The notes under the pieces: generated by a model
The model's database searches: none
What the model was told of the DNA's origin: nothing
What the model saw: the letters and a program-made list of their open reading frames with translations, nothing else
From: Timema cristinae
Taxonomy: Eukaryota > Arthropoda > Insecta > Phasmatodea > Timematidae
DNA: 64,000 nt
Assembly: GCA_039000515.1 (NCBI GenBank)
Contig: JBCFYV010011172.1
Location: 78,831,846 to 78,895,845 of the forward strand
Direction of reading: 5' to 3'
Shown here: positions 12,396 through 23,980 of the stretch, piece after piece
Numbering within the stretch: the stretch's first letter is position 1
How the letters are laid out: the number at the start of each line of letters is the position of its first letter
Program-made: the position numbers and the translations under genes

Positions 12396-14005
12396 AATAA
12401 AAACTTAATTTTATTTTTGATGAGAACTTTGATTGTAGGCCAAGAATTTTACCCAATTTGCAAATAACAACTGAGAACTCTGGGGCTGGTATTAAATATT
12501 TTAACAAGTCAATTTTGCAATGTTTTCTTCAAAACAACAAGAAACACGTGAACAAATATTTAATTAGGAGCTATTTTAAATGTTTCCTTAACATTAACAG
12601 TGAAAAAAGGTACCGTATTTCCATATTCACTATTTTTTACTAACTTATTTCTTTGTTGTAGAAACGAATAAAAATTGATTATTTTTTCAACATTACCGTG
12701 CAACTTATGGATCTTGCTTTTAATTATACCAACAAATGCGTTGAATATAAACTTTTTTTTTAATCAGTCACCAACTAGAATGAGAATTAAAATCAGATAC
12801 GGTAACTCTTTTTTTTTATCGTACCATATTCCTCATTAATGGAAGCGATATAACCACAGAAATAAATTTTAATTGTATCATTTTCAGTGAAGATTCTCTA
12901 GATAAATTTAAATATTTTCAACAACATCTAGGAATGTGCAAAAACGTTTTTTCTCATATATCAAAATTTACTTTTTTGTCAATATCAGGATTCATTCTCA
13001 TACCTTCAATTATCATCTATTCTTTTTAGCTTACCAGTGCACACATTTGCCCATAATTTAACCCAACCCGTTCTTAAATTAACAGTGGTTCAAATTCCCC
13101 AATTCTTCCTTTAGATCTTTGATATTTTGTTGTAGCATAAAATAATCTTGCTCTTATTGTAATTCAACATTACATTTTAAAGTCCTGATAAGAGAGATAG
13201 ATATATTGCTTAACCTTGAGATTATATAAAATAGTACACGCTTTTCCCCAATAGTGCTACCATAGCGCTACAGCCTCATACACCATTTCGAAGGCCTTGT
13301 GAGTTTTTAATTTATTCATCTGTCATATCAGCTGCTATCCTGTTAAATATGGCGTTAAACATTGATGATAAATCTTGGACAGGTTAGTTATGACTTAGCA
13401 ATTCTTTGCATTCCGGAATTTAATGCTATTGTATGTTATTAACTTTAGAAGAGCACACTATTTATTCTTGAAAGAAACATAACTCTACGCCTTATTTAAT
13501 GTTTTTGAAATCAACAAATTGAGTGTCTTAGTTTAAATTATTATAAAATAATTGTGATAATTTCAATAAATTCAATATGATTTTCATTCCCAATCTTCAA
13601 CATTAGTCGTTTAAGCTAGTGTAGTGGTTACATATTTTAGTCATTTCACCTCAAACGTTTTTAATACGACTATAACACAACTGCTTTAGGAATAGACGCT
13701 TCTATGGTCAGCTCACTGCTAGTTTGATTGATGATGCCCCGGTATGTCGCTGTCTCAATCGGTCGAATTCATATTACATTATTAGTTTTCCATCCTTTAT
13801 ACGTTTAAATTGCAGTTCCAAACTAATCCAACTTAGGATAGCCATTCTATTTTATCGAACCAAATGGATAAGATACTACTGTATTTTGTTTATATTTAAC
13901 CAACTTTACTTCAAGTCATTAGACACTGTTTACAGAATATGGCTGGTCAGTTTAGTGAAATGGTTTCATTTTCATCCTTCCATCATTATTTCGCTATCGT
14001 TTCCA
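12396..14005 (-). repeat. Right arm of the 1.6-kb inverted repeat
   Basis: Reverse-complement copy of 6700-8302. Homology runs from TTTTTGATGAGAACTTTGAT at the inner side to CCATCATTATTTCGCTATCG at the outer side. The 108-codon frame at 13724-14050 overlaps the arm and has no protein-family character. Confidence 0.85.
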
Positions 14006-15062
14006 GTTAAGAGCTATAGATTGAGTTATGTTATTTCAATTTGTACATAACTAGCTTTCAGGAAGCTAAGCCTTATATTAAATCTAATTTTAGATTGTGT
14101 AATTTTCATAAAATCATGCTTGATGCAAGGCTAAATCATCTGGTGTTTGTAAAATCTTACTAGATACAATCTAAAACGATGCCATATCCATAAATAGTTG
14201 CTAAATTCAAGGCAGGATCATGCGAAACACATGACATTGTGAGGGATACAAATGATACATGGTTGATAAACACTTGGATGAAGCAGGGAATTTGGTAGGG
14301 CAAGGAAAAATCAGGAAAATTTTAAAGTGGGCTAACTTAAATTCTTATATTTTTGCAATAATTTTGTAAATACTTGTTAAAAACCTACCCCTGCTTAAGC
14401 TCTTAGTTTTCTCTTCAACATGTGATTTTCAAAGAGCATTGGCATAATTTTAGGCCTACTTTAAGTGCTCTTGTGTCAGAATTTTAATGAAAGAACTGTC
14501 TTGTAATGAAATGACACTAGGAAAGTGCAAATTGTTTGGCCTGGAAAACCAATATGATAAAAAGAATTTCCAAACCCAAAAAATGTAAGTTACCAACCCT
14601 GAGGTACTATCCAAATATAGGACTGCCCTGATTTTCTTACAAATTAACATCTCACACCTAGAAAAAGTGACTATATCTACTTTTATGTCATTTTATGTGA
14701 TATGGGTCTTACACCTGTCACTTTTGATTAATATCAATATCTCTAAAATAGTACTTAAATATAATAAAATTTTATCAATGTTGACTGCAAAAAATATGTT
14801 TATTTTCTAAAAAGTACTTTAAATGATCATTTGTAAGAAAATCAAGTTAGGATATGTTAATGTGGTATGCAGAATGAATGTGGACTTGATAGGATAGGAA
14901 GATTCAAGTTAAGTTAGTATTTAAGTAATTGCAGCCCTGACAAACTATAAGGTTAACAAAGTTGGGATGACTTAAATTTTTTTTTATTTCAAAAGTAGTC
15001 CTAGTAGGGTTTATTATGAAAAATTATCTCTCAGCTTATAGTAATATTTATATTAATAAACC
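14006..15062. other. AT-rich intronic stretch, no gene seen
   Basis: Presumed first intron of EMC2. No alternative first exon with an in-phase donor was recognised here. TAGGCCTA lies at 14451-14458. Confidence 0.35.
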
Positions 15063-15070
15063 AATGGTAA

Positions 15071-15338
15071 GTTGACGGACTTGTGTGCTGCGGGTCCAGG
15101 GTTCAATCCTTGGTCCCGGCACAGATTTATATGATTGACAAACCCTTCCTTCACCTCTGACAAGATGTGTATTATCACAATTATGAATGTGTGGAATGCC
15201 AGGCCTCCACCGTGGTTCGGATTCCACGTTAAACTGTAGGTCCTCCATTTCATCTCGCAATCACCCTACCATTACACATTAGCGTAAGTGTGTTAAACCC
15301 AACAGGTAGTAAGATGTGATGGTAATAATAATAATGCT
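15071..15338 (+). mobile_element. SINE family A copy
   Basis: Plus-strand copy with B-box GGTTCAATCC near 15100, body motif CCTCCACCGTGGTTCGGATT, and a worn tail TAGTAAGATGTGATGGTAA with (AAT)n. The flanking AATGGTAA at 15063-15070 and 15339-15346 is a plausible 8-bp duplication. The head is diverged at its 5' end. Confidence 0.78.
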
Positions 15339-15775
15339 AATGGTAAAAATTAAAATTGATGATTATAAAAGACCATTGTTTACTTTTCTTGTTTTTTAAA
15401 AATTGTTTGCTAGTAGAGGTTCAACTACCGGTCAGAGTGGAAATTTCAAAATCAACTAAAACTATAATTAAGTTAACCCATAAAACAAATTTAAAATATC
15501 TCAAAAGTGTAAAATTAGAGACAATATTAAAAACCTATCTATTTACATTCCATATTGCCCTAATTTGATATAGGGTAATGGAAACAACCTCTTAATTCCA
15601 AAGCCCTTCATCTAGAACTTCGTGATGGTACTGTTACAAATTAAATTTAACAATTTATGAATCTTTTAACATCTTATTTGTAGCAGTGTTCTATATGATA
15701 TGTTTGAACACTGAAAAAATTATCTAGGCTAATTTAATTTTAAATATTCTAACTATTTCATGGCTTTATTTTCAG

Positions 15776-15889
15776 ATGTGCGTGATTTGTTTCGATCATG
15801 GCGAGAGGAAAATGTGCGAAGAAGTTTAGATGTTGTGGACCTTTGGGAAACAGTTTTAGCTAAAAAGATCAACGCACTTGGAGATGAGA
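15776..15889 (+). CDS. EMC2: EMC2 exon 2 (ER membrane protein complex subunit 2)
   Basis: EMC2 is the cytosolic TPR scaffold of the EMC, the insertase for tail-anchored and multi-pass proteins at the ER (established for the family). This exon follows the acceptor TTTTCAG and ends with the donor A|GTAGGC. It encodes VRDLFRSWREENVRRS, then a helix ending LGDE, matching the family's N-terminal block with its RxWREEN core. It enters in phase 1 and leaves in phase 1. Joined to the exon at 32549 it reads GDEKLLVYEQVVIAALD, as expected for EMC2. The following intron is about 16.7 kb and is filled with transposons. Confidence 0.85.
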
Positions 15890-16249
15890 GTAGGCATATA
15901 AGCTAGTCACAAAAAAAAAAAAAAAATTTTTTTTATCTTAACAAAAGACATATTTTTTCACAAAACTGTATCAACAAATTAAGATCCTCAATCTTTCATT
16001 AAGATAATAACAATAAGTAGCTAATCAATTTCATTCAAATCTCCTTCCGCAACTAATTGTTGAAACGTTGACTTGTCTCTGGGGAATAAACTTTTGTATC
16101 TTAGAGATGTTGGCCTAACATAGTAGGCCTATTAGATTGCGGTTACAGGAACAATAAGCTTATATTTTTAATAATACTAAACTTATTATTTTCAAATCAT
16201 AATTACGAATTTATTAAACTAAATATCAAAGTATTCTGAAAATTGAAAA

Positions 16250-16830
16250 AATGACACCGGGACATGGGAATCGAACCCGGGATCTTTGGTTTAGTACGCC
16301 AATGCTCTAACCAATGAGCTATCCAGGAATCGTCCCGTGCCTGGGGTCATTCTTCCCTCACATTTTAAGGCAGAGTCTATGATGGACGTGCGGAAATCGT
16401 CGGCTACAAATGTGTGATTTTATTAAGATCACAAGTTATCAGATAATGCATCCACCTTCGGCTCTGTAGTTGACTTAGTGTTGCCACTTGTACAATTATT
16501 ATAATTGTAAAGGATTGCATACTTAAGAATCAAATAGCCAAAGCTATTATTTAAGCATTTAACGAGGATTACTCCATCTAGATATCGTATTCTGAAAATT
16601 GAAAAATGACACCTGGACGTGGCAGCAATAAGCCAACTACCGAGTTGAAGGTGGCTGCATTATCCGATAGCTCGTTATCCTAATAAAATCACACATTTGT
16701 AGCCAATGATTTCCGCACATCCATCATCGACTCTGCCTTAAAATATGAGTGAAGAATGATCCTGGGCACAGGACGATTCCTGGATAGTTCAGTGGTTATA
16801 GCATTGGCATACTAAGCCAGTTGGAGTAAT
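16250..16830. mobile_element. Palindromic element with tRNA-like outward-facing ends
   Basis: The left arm 16250-16482 and right arm 16619-16830 are reverse complements, e.g. TATCCAGGAATCGTCCCGTG against its complement near 16775. Each outer end resembles a tRNA: GATAGCTCA, an anticodon-like stem, and in the left arm a perfect B-box GGTTCGATTCC on the minus strand. The loop of about 136 bp holds a partial direct repeat of the left end (ATTCTGAAAATTGAAAAA at about 16236 and 16588). Part of the loop, 16500-16580, is again inverted at 16826-16905, so a second rearrangement is nested here. A cleaner relative lies at 41655-42010. Confidence 0.75.
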
Positions 16831-16930
16831 CTTCACTAAAAGCATAAATAATAGATTTGGCTATTTGATTCTTAAATACCAAAGGCTTATATAAATTATA
16901 ATTTTGAAACCAACTCTAAAAGTGGTTATT

Positions 16931-16937
16931 GTCGTCG

Positions 16938-16980
<43 letters not shown>

Positions 16981-16981
16981 A
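16931..16981. repeat. (CAT)n microsatellite
   Basis: About 15 CAT/ATC units. It creates spurious Ile or Ser runs in open frames here. Confidence 0.95.
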
Positions 16982-16984
16982 CTT

Positions 16985-17550
16985 CATTTTCAACAAAAAA
17001 AAATTGGCATCCTCTCTTTTTTCATGCACATTACATGCCATACCATCTCAGTGTTGCTTCCTCCACTATCTCATGTACTCCCTGTACCCTAACTCTTCCC
17101 TGGATAACTTATTCCTAATCTTGTTTCTACTTGTGACAGCTCCTCACAAACTTCATTCCCATGGCCTCCACTTTCTTAATCTCTCTTATATTCAATGTCC
17201 ATGTTTCTATTACATTTGTGACAATAGGTACAAAGTATGCCTTGTACAATACCATACTTCCTTACACTTCGAGGGGACTTTTATTCTCCATAGTAGATCT
17301 CTTACGCTCCTATAGATACTTTACGTTCTGTACTTTTTTCAGCTCTACTCCATCCAACGTTATATAGATCTAATAGGCCGTATACTCTTCCTTGTCATTA
17401 CCATCACTTCGCATTTGGCCATACTAAATTTCATTCCACACTACTTCAATTCCTCATCCCATTTTTGTAGATGTTCCTGTACTTCCTCTTCCTTCTCCCC
17501 CCATACCATCAGTCATCAGCAAACATCATGTGGGTACACTTCCTCTAAAT
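16985..17550 (-). pseudogene. Non-LTR retrotransposon reverse-transcriptase fragment
   Basis: Read on the minus strand, about 17525 downwards gives the polymerase active-site box FADD (Y/FxDD motif), then MVWGEKEEEVQEHLQKWDEE and CGMKFSMAKCEVMVMTRKS. VDGVELKKVQNVKYL follows and later FVPIVT...ETWTLN. This order is typical of the palm and thumb of LINE reverse transcriptases of the Jockey/CR1/RTE type. Several frameshifts and a stop break it. The N-terminal side is cut off where a SINE tail begins at about 17551. Confidence 0.72.
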
Positions 17551-17635
17551 TCATCCTTCTTATCCCTAACCCTTTAGTGTAATAAGTACATAAGCATATA
17601 ACCCGAATGAATAATAAGAGGAGATGCTAAATAAT
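17551..17635 (+). mobile_element. 5'-truncated SINE family B tail
   Basis: Begins at TACACTTCCTCTAAATTCA and runs through CATATAACCCGAATGAATAA to GATGCTAAATAATA, i.e. only the 3' third of SINE B. It abuts the LINE fragment without a gap. Confidence 0.7.
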
Positions 17636-17639
17636 ACTG

Positions 17640-18690
17640 AATCTATAAGCTTTGCACTAAAAAAATATTCTTGAATTAGTTAATATTAATGTTATGTTCT
17701 ACGATACATTTTTAATCACAAAAGAGTACTTTTATTTTAGTATGTCATATAATTAAAGTGTTTCCTAAACTAAAAACACATGGACATAAGGAAGCTTCAC
17801 ACAAAGAGTGGCACGAGATATAGATTTATCACAGGGTACCGCCCTGATATAAAGATGTAGAAACAATGCTCTATAATCCAAAATAAGTGTGTGTGAAATC
17901 ATAGTGTTGAGGGAAAAAATAAAAATACATTTGTTTGGGATTATACACAATACTCCCAATTCAAACGGGACACAATTGCCCAATAACCATAGTAATATAA
18001 ACGTAAACATATAGGACATAGACAGTTAAAAATAAATTCAATTGAACTGAAAAATTTAATACCTCTAGCCAAGAATTTTTAAAAAGTTTAAATATATGAG
18101 TAAATATATGTATTTATAGGACCATTATATAATACATTACAAACTTTCTAAACCAGAACATGACAATGACTGAGCAGAGTGGAAACAAACTCGGATCATT
18201 GCTTTATAAGTCACCTTTTAAAAAAAATCTCAAAACTATTTTTTCAAACTAGATATTGGGCGAAGGTTTTAGACTATAATTCATACTCTATCTATACCTT
18301 CTTGTTTCTCAAATAAAAATTGATTTAAGGAATGCTTATAGATAGTTATTTTTGAAATTGTTTTCACTAACTATAATAACATATATGAGAAAGTAGGTGG
18401 CCTACAATCTTGTGTACTATTTGTGTTTACTAGTAAGTAGGTAGATATAATAAAAAACCACTCAAATGTACTAAGTTTATACATTGATCTTTGATTAATG
18501 TTCAAAGGCATAAGATGTAGTCACATGTTTAAAAATCACTTTGTTTTAAGACTAAAACTATTTTGATGATATCTACTATTATTGAACTCGGTATTTACAG
18601 TTTTCAAAAATATACGAGTTAACAAAATTTCCCAGGTATAAATGCTTTTAGGAATCTTTCATAATATTATCACTATACTCATAATTTAGT
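17640..18690. other. Intronic AT-rich stretch, nothing recognised
   Basis: Only short frames. The 84-codon minus frame at 17765-18019 has no family character. Confidence 0.4.
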
Positions 18691-18699
18691 TGTTGTTGT

Positions 18700-18840
18700 T
18701 ATTATGTGTTCTGTCCTACGGCAGGTTAGTTCCTTTTGTCAGTAAATTTAGACCGCCAATGTGCCCTATGCCTCCTCCTTGAGCTCCCAGAATTTTCTTC
18801 TTTCCTTCAAGTCATCTAATATACTAGATATTAACTTTAA
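18700..18840 (-). pseudogene. Possible LINE ORF2 C-terminal fragment
   Basis: The minus strand reads ILDDLKERRKFWELKEEA, then a decayed stretch ending CRRTEH. This resembles the K/R-R-xFWxLKEEA block near the C terminus of some arthropod LINE polyproteins. It is short and broken, so the assignment is tentative. Confidence 0.35.
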
Positions 18841-18849
18841 TTGTTTGAA

Positions 18850-19830
18850 ATATATGTTACTTGATAATCGGCTCCATGTTGTGGTCAAGATCGCGAAGAT
18901 GTTATACCTAAATGAATTACGTAATCAGTTCTAGTACCTTTGCCAGTTCAATTCTATGTAAGGTCAAGGTTACTTAGTTCTTGAGGATAAATCGATTTGG
19001 TTATGAGAGATTTTGAACACATTATAAGTGCGGTACCAAGTGTTCATAACCTTTAGCTTGTGTTAAGAGCATTTTAGAAAACATTATAGTCAATTTTATG
19101 TACATTCAATCTTTGGCAAAATTAAAATTTATTTATTCTATTTCAACATTAATATATTGTTTTTATAAATACTTCTATACAACATTCAACATTTTAACTC
19201 TTAAAATATCTCAATGTTGTCAATCTTTTTATGTTTACTTAAATCTTTTGAAACTGTTTATATATTAAATATGCACTTAACACGGTTTTAGTCCATTTTT
19301 AGGACATTAAAAATTACTAATTCATCAATTTCAAGTCTTATTATCTCTGTATTGTGTTAAAAAGTTTAACAACAATAATATACTTAAACTTCAGAATAAT
19401 TACTACATTATTATTAACATCTTTTTGTACCTTATTTTTGATATTATTTCTACATTAAATAAAAGAATAGTGATTGTGGTGACATCACAGGGATTTTTAC
19501 CTTCCCGCTTAGCTCTAAGATAGACAAATTTACTTAAAACTCCCCTAATGGGCTGTTGTCCTTAAATTTGTGTATATGGATAATCTAAATGGTCAGTAAA
19601 ACATGTATCACTAAAAAGACAACTTTTTGACAAGCAGTTAGATAATCTAGTTTATCTTTGAGTTTCCTTGTACAACCTTTCTTCCACTGACCCATGCTGA
19701 TTTCACAAACTTGTTATTCAAAAGGATATATTATAATGTAAACACTTTTCCACCTCAAACTTTACACAATCCATTAAATCTTCAACTGTAAAAAAAGAAG
19801 AAAAAAATAAGCATTCCACCGGTTCACATT
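18850..19830. other. Intronic stretch, nothing recognised
   Basis: AT-rich with no repeats or protein-like frames noticed. Confidence 0.4.
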
Positions 19831-19839
19831 TTGCTTTGG

Positions 19840-20095
19840 TGGCTACACAACCTGAGGAGTTACTCTTGCACTAAATTATTAGACTGACAATGACATGATC
19901 TGGAGATAGGGGTTTGAATCCTAGTCGGGTGTTCTAAGGGTGGTTTTACCTGAAAGGTTTTCCACTTTCCATATACACAAATGTTAGTACACTTCCTCTA
20001 AATTCAACCTTCCTCATACCTAACTCATTAGCGTAATTGGTACATATCCGTGTAACTCAAATAGGTAGTAAAACACCGTGCTAAAAAAAATAGAA
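19840..20095 (+). mobile_element. SINE family B, old copy
   Basis: The head GGTGGCTACACAACC and B-box GGTTTGAATCCTAGTCGGGT are followed by the B body (GGTTTTCCACTTTCC, ACTTCCTCTAAATTCAACC). The tail TAGTAAAACACCGTGCTAAA ends in an A run instead of (ATT)n. Confidence 0.78.
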
Positions 20096-20099
20096 TTAC

Positions 20100-20910
20100 C
20101 GTCAAAATTACTTATTGTTCGGGATTCGATACATTTATTCTGAAATGAGCGCACCAACTGTTAAAGGCAACAACTTCAAATAAAAAGTAATCACAGTTTA
20201 ACTTACAGCTTAATAAAATAAAAGTTTACACTTTGACTAACAAAAACTTCATTCATTAAATTTTTTTTCAAGACAACTTATTTTAAAATCTAAGAATAAA
20301 ATCTTACACTGTAAAAAAAATGCTGTAAGCTTCTCCACATTATGTCTAGACCATATTTGATAAACATTCATATGTACAGGAATATTTCTTTTTATTTACT
20401 ATAATAGTGGATTAAAAAAAATCATTGTTCAATATTATATGCACACTCTAAATATAACTTAACACTTATCTTTATAACGTACAGTGATCAAGAATGGGGA
20501 CAAGAGCTAACAAATGTGTTAGTGCAAGTTTGTAGATAGATGTGTGTGACTGCATTAAATCAATAAGGGCCAATATCCTAACACTTTGTGTATGGAGAAA
20601 TATATATTGTTTTAATCTTGGAAACAATATCTTTCGAGCGATACTCATATGCAAGTAAGTACTGTACTATCTTTATTCACACAGCAATTAAGACTTTGTG
20701 GATATTTTAGCTATGTGAAGTAATATTTTTAAGATGTTTATATTTTAATATATAAGTTGTTCAATATTATACATTTTCTCCTCTCAAGAAGGTCACTGGT
20801 TATACTGATTAGCTCCTCTACCTCCAGATTTCGATACATAATGTTGTCCAACTTTCACACAACAATACTAGCTAGCAAATGAGTAACAAAAACACAGCAC
20901 TATTATCTAC
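20100..20910. other. Intronic stretch, nothing recognised
   Basis: No protein-like frame or repeat seen. A left terminal repeat for the adjacent mariner was looked for here and not found. Confidence 0.35.
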
Positions 20911-20914
20911 AAAG

Positions 20915-21965
20915 ATAACTATTTTCTTGTAAAACTTGGGAAATCCGCTACAAAAACATACAATTTGTTAAAGGAAGTTTATGGTGTTCAGTGTTTATCT
21001 TGTACTCAAGTGTTCGATTAGTTTAAAAAATCTAAGGAGGAGGAAAAAGATCGAAGACTATCTGTGCCCTGGCTTTCCCTGCATATTAAAAACGGATGTT
21101 AATATTGAAAAAGTGAGTGAAATTTCTCGAAAAAATCGACACTTGAGCATTCGAGCAATTGCTGACTTAGTTAATATCAATGAGGAAACTGTTCTACAAA
21201 TTTTACATGAAAATTTACACATGAAAAAAGTTTGCTCTAAAATGGTGTCAAAACTATTCACTCCTGAGCAAAAGGAAACTCGAATGAACATCTGTGCTGA
21301 AATCCTTGATAACATCGAAAATGATCTAAACATTTTATAAAATGTAATAACATGTGACGAATCATGGTTTCTTCAGTCCGACTCTGAAACTAAGCGCCAA
21401 TTCATGCAATGGAAGAGTCCCAGTTTACTGAGAAAAAAGAGATCGTTCACATTGATTGGATACCTGAAGGTCAGACTGTTAACCATGTTTACTATAAGGA
21501 AGTTTTGACAACCCTTCGTGAACGCATAAGAAGAAGAAACCTGAAATGTGGAAGAATGGATCGTAGATTCTTCATCAGGACAACGCACCAGCACATAAAG
21601 CACTGCCTATCCAGAAGTTTTTGGCGAAGCACAATATTCCCTTGTTTGAACATCCACCTTAATCACCTTATCTAGCCCCGTGTTACTTTTTTTTTTCTGT
21701 TCCCGAAGATCAAGTCGCATTAAAAAGAACTTGTTTTGAGTCTGTTGATGCTGTGAAGGAAAAAGCGATGAAGCTCATGAACAGCCTCTCAGAAAAGGAC
21801 CTGAAACATTGCTTTTAACAGTGGAAGATTCGTGTGGTAAGGTGAAGGGTTTGGGGAGGGGACTACATTGAAGCTGATAACATGTCATTGAGTAATTTTG
21901 TAAATACAATTTTTTAGACCATCAATCCGGTTATTTACTAGCCAAACCTCGTATTTATACTAAAG
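20915..21965 (+). pseudogene. mariner transposase pseudogene (DD34D type)
   Basis: Typical mariner blocks appear in order: VKLGKSATKTYNLLKEVYG (helix-turn-helix, about 20940), IRAIADLVNINEETVLQIL (second helix-turn-helix), KMVSKLFTPEQKETR and CDESWFLQSDSETKRQ with the first catalytic Asp. Then come PEGQTVNHVYYKEVL and QDNAPAHKALP with the second Asp. In the third block both Asp positions read Tyr (SPYLAPCY), so the catalytic triad is lost. Frameshifts and stops occur throughout. The right end near 21955 (ATTTACTAGCCAAACCTCGTA) looks like a mariner terminal repeat. It sits in EMC2 intron 2 in the same orientation as the gene. Confidence 0.9.
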
Positions 21966-22279
21966 TGTATATGTGGGTGTCATTATAGTTCAATATCATC
22001 TATTTATTGAATTTAACTTGAATCTAAAAATACATTTGAAATAATAATAAATTATTCATTAAATGATGAGTTATAAAAACAAATTATATTATTAATTTCA
22101 CAAAGAAAATAAATAAATCCATAAAAAAATATTGTTTTCTCATTTAAAATGCATTAAAATGAAAACATTTTAATGAAAATATTTAATTAATTATTTCTTA
22201 CATGATTTGAAAATTCCATAAAAATGATGGAAGATGGCCAGATATGTTTTTCAAATAAATATGAAACTACATTGAGTAA

Positions 22280-22551
22280 CCCGCCTTGGTGGCGTAGTTG
22301 GCTAACACGCTTGTCGTGTTTAGCTTGACTGCTGAGGACGGGGAGATCGAGGTTCGAATCTTGGTCGGGTGAACTGGGGTAGGTTTTACCTAAATGGTTT
22401 TCCACTCTACCTCCACGCAAATGTGGGTTCACTTCCTCTAATTAAATCTTCCCAATTCCTAAATCCATTAGCGTAGTTAGTACTTAAAGCGTATAACCCG
22501 AACGGGTAGTAAGACGCGGTGCTAAATATTATTATTATTATTATTATTATT
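22280..22551 (+). mobile_element. SINE family B, young full-length copy
   Basis: Complete head (GGCTAACACGCTTGTCGTG, GGTTCGAATC), body and tail (AACCCGAACGGGTAGTAAGA, CGCGGTGCTAAAT, (ATT)n). The perfect 11-bp target-site duplication ACATTGAGTAA lies at 22269-22279 and 22552-22562. It is the best reference copy of family B in the window. Confidence 0.93.
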
Positions 22552-22608
22552 ACATTGAGTAATTAGGTATTAAAAAAAAGTTGAGAACAATGCATTAATA
22601 GGTAGGCT

Positions 22609-22789
22609 TCCTTCACCTCTGACAAGACGTCTTGTGAATGTGGGGAATGCCAGGCCTCCACCGTGGTTCGGATTCCACGTTAAACTGTAGGTCCTTCATT
22701 TCATCTCACAATCACCCTACCATTACACATTAGCGTAAGTGCGTATAACCCGAACGGGTAGTAAGACGCGGTGCTATAATAATAATAAT
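22609..22789 (+). mobile_element. SINE family A, 5'-truncated copy
   Basis: Starts inside the body at TCCTTCACCTCTGACAAG and continues to the intact tail and (AAT)n. The 12-bp duplication AATAGGTAGGCT at 22597-22608 and 22790-22801 shows that truncation happened during insertion. Confidence 0.92.
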
Positions 22790-23079
22790 AATAGGTAGGC
22801 TCAGCCTTAACATACTCTAGAAATATAATGTTTCATTATATTTTAGTGTATCCTAAAGAAACAAATTTGTTTCAATGAATCCTAAATTTACTGTTCTTGG
22901 GCAGCACTTTAGGCTGTATTAATCATTCAAGGAAATCTATGATGAATGTTCAATCATATCAATAACTTGCCTTTTATTATATTGGATCCTGATAATAGTG
23001 CAATTTAGCCAGGAAGCACTTAGCTATGTATAAAACTACTTAACAAATATCATTTGACCAATTAAAAATTTATTTGTCA

Positions 23080-23370
23080 GAGACTGATCTAATCTAATAT
23101 TTTATGGATACAAATTTCAAATCTGAATATTTATTTTACCTTCGAATCTCAAAATTTGGAAAAAATTATGAACTTAAGAGGAAATATAAATAAAACAGAA
23201 GAACAGAAAGTAGAAATAGTAACTAAATGTTTACACTTTTTGCTAAAATGCATTCTTTATAACCATCGATAAACATTATTAAAACTCTAAAACAAATTAC
23301 AATTCAAGATTTAAAAAAAATCCTTTTATTTTTAATTTTTAAGATCATTAAGGATTCAAGGGTCCCATCT
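23080..23370. repeat. Dispersed repeat, copy 1 of 2
   Basis: Shares an ordered set of similar blocks with 44380-44690, e.g. AATAGTAACTAAATG and ACAAATT(A/C)CAATTCAA followed by a T/A run. The family is unknown. Confidence 0.5.
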
Positions 23371-23980
23371 CTAATATGTATGTTTGAATATACATCCACA
23401 ATATTGGAGGAAAAGGGACCTTAACGTTGTGCTAGGCCCCTCTTAAAGTAAAAATAGGGGGGGACCTCAAGACCTCCCACTACCTGTTTCTGGAGTCTCT
23501 GCACTAGGTTTATAACTTACATTTTCTTTGACTGAGCTTATATTGAAATTAAAAAAATACTAGTCAATTACCCATTCCTTGCAAGAAATTTGTTTTGTAA
23601 TACATATCTATATCTAAGAACCTTTTAAAATTGACCCAACAAAAACCCGATAAGCAAAAGTTGAAAAGGCCAAAAAGTGTGTTGTAGCTGTCATCTTGAA
23701 ACAAAATGGTGACCATAAATTTTAATTAGCCTATAGTTTAACCAGCTGTAGAGTCAAGGCCTTAGCCCAGTGGGGGTTTTAGAGATTCAAACCCCCCTCT
23801 CCCCAAAATTTGACAAAATAACTGCCTTATTTACAGTTTAGATAAAACAATAAAATACAAGTACATATATTGCTTTTCACCATCATAATTTAATGTTTAT
23901 ATAGGTTTATAAGTATAGTTTGTTATTGTGTTCATTAGTCAGACAATCAAGCTGGATAGACTAATACAAAATATTAACTT

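Noticed and set aside
13724..14050. 108-codon plus-strand frame
   Set aside because: Lies in the right inverted arm; the matching left arm has no corresponding open frame, so it is not conserved.
15048..15260. Minus-strand frames of 66-70 codons
   Set aside because: They lie entirely in a SINE A copy; the same peptides recur in other copies. The same applies to frames at 22187-22432, 41273-41500, 57735-58126 and 62079-62261.
16904..17367. Plus-strand open frames of up to 128 codons starting with long Ile or Ser runs
   Set aside because: The runs come from the (CAT)n microsatellite and the rest is the antisense of the LINE reverse-transcriptase fragment.
20915..21965. Possible host gene derived from a mariner transposase (SETMAR-like)
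   Set aside because: Many stops and frameshifts, and Tyr at the third catalytic position; there is no SET domain nearby.
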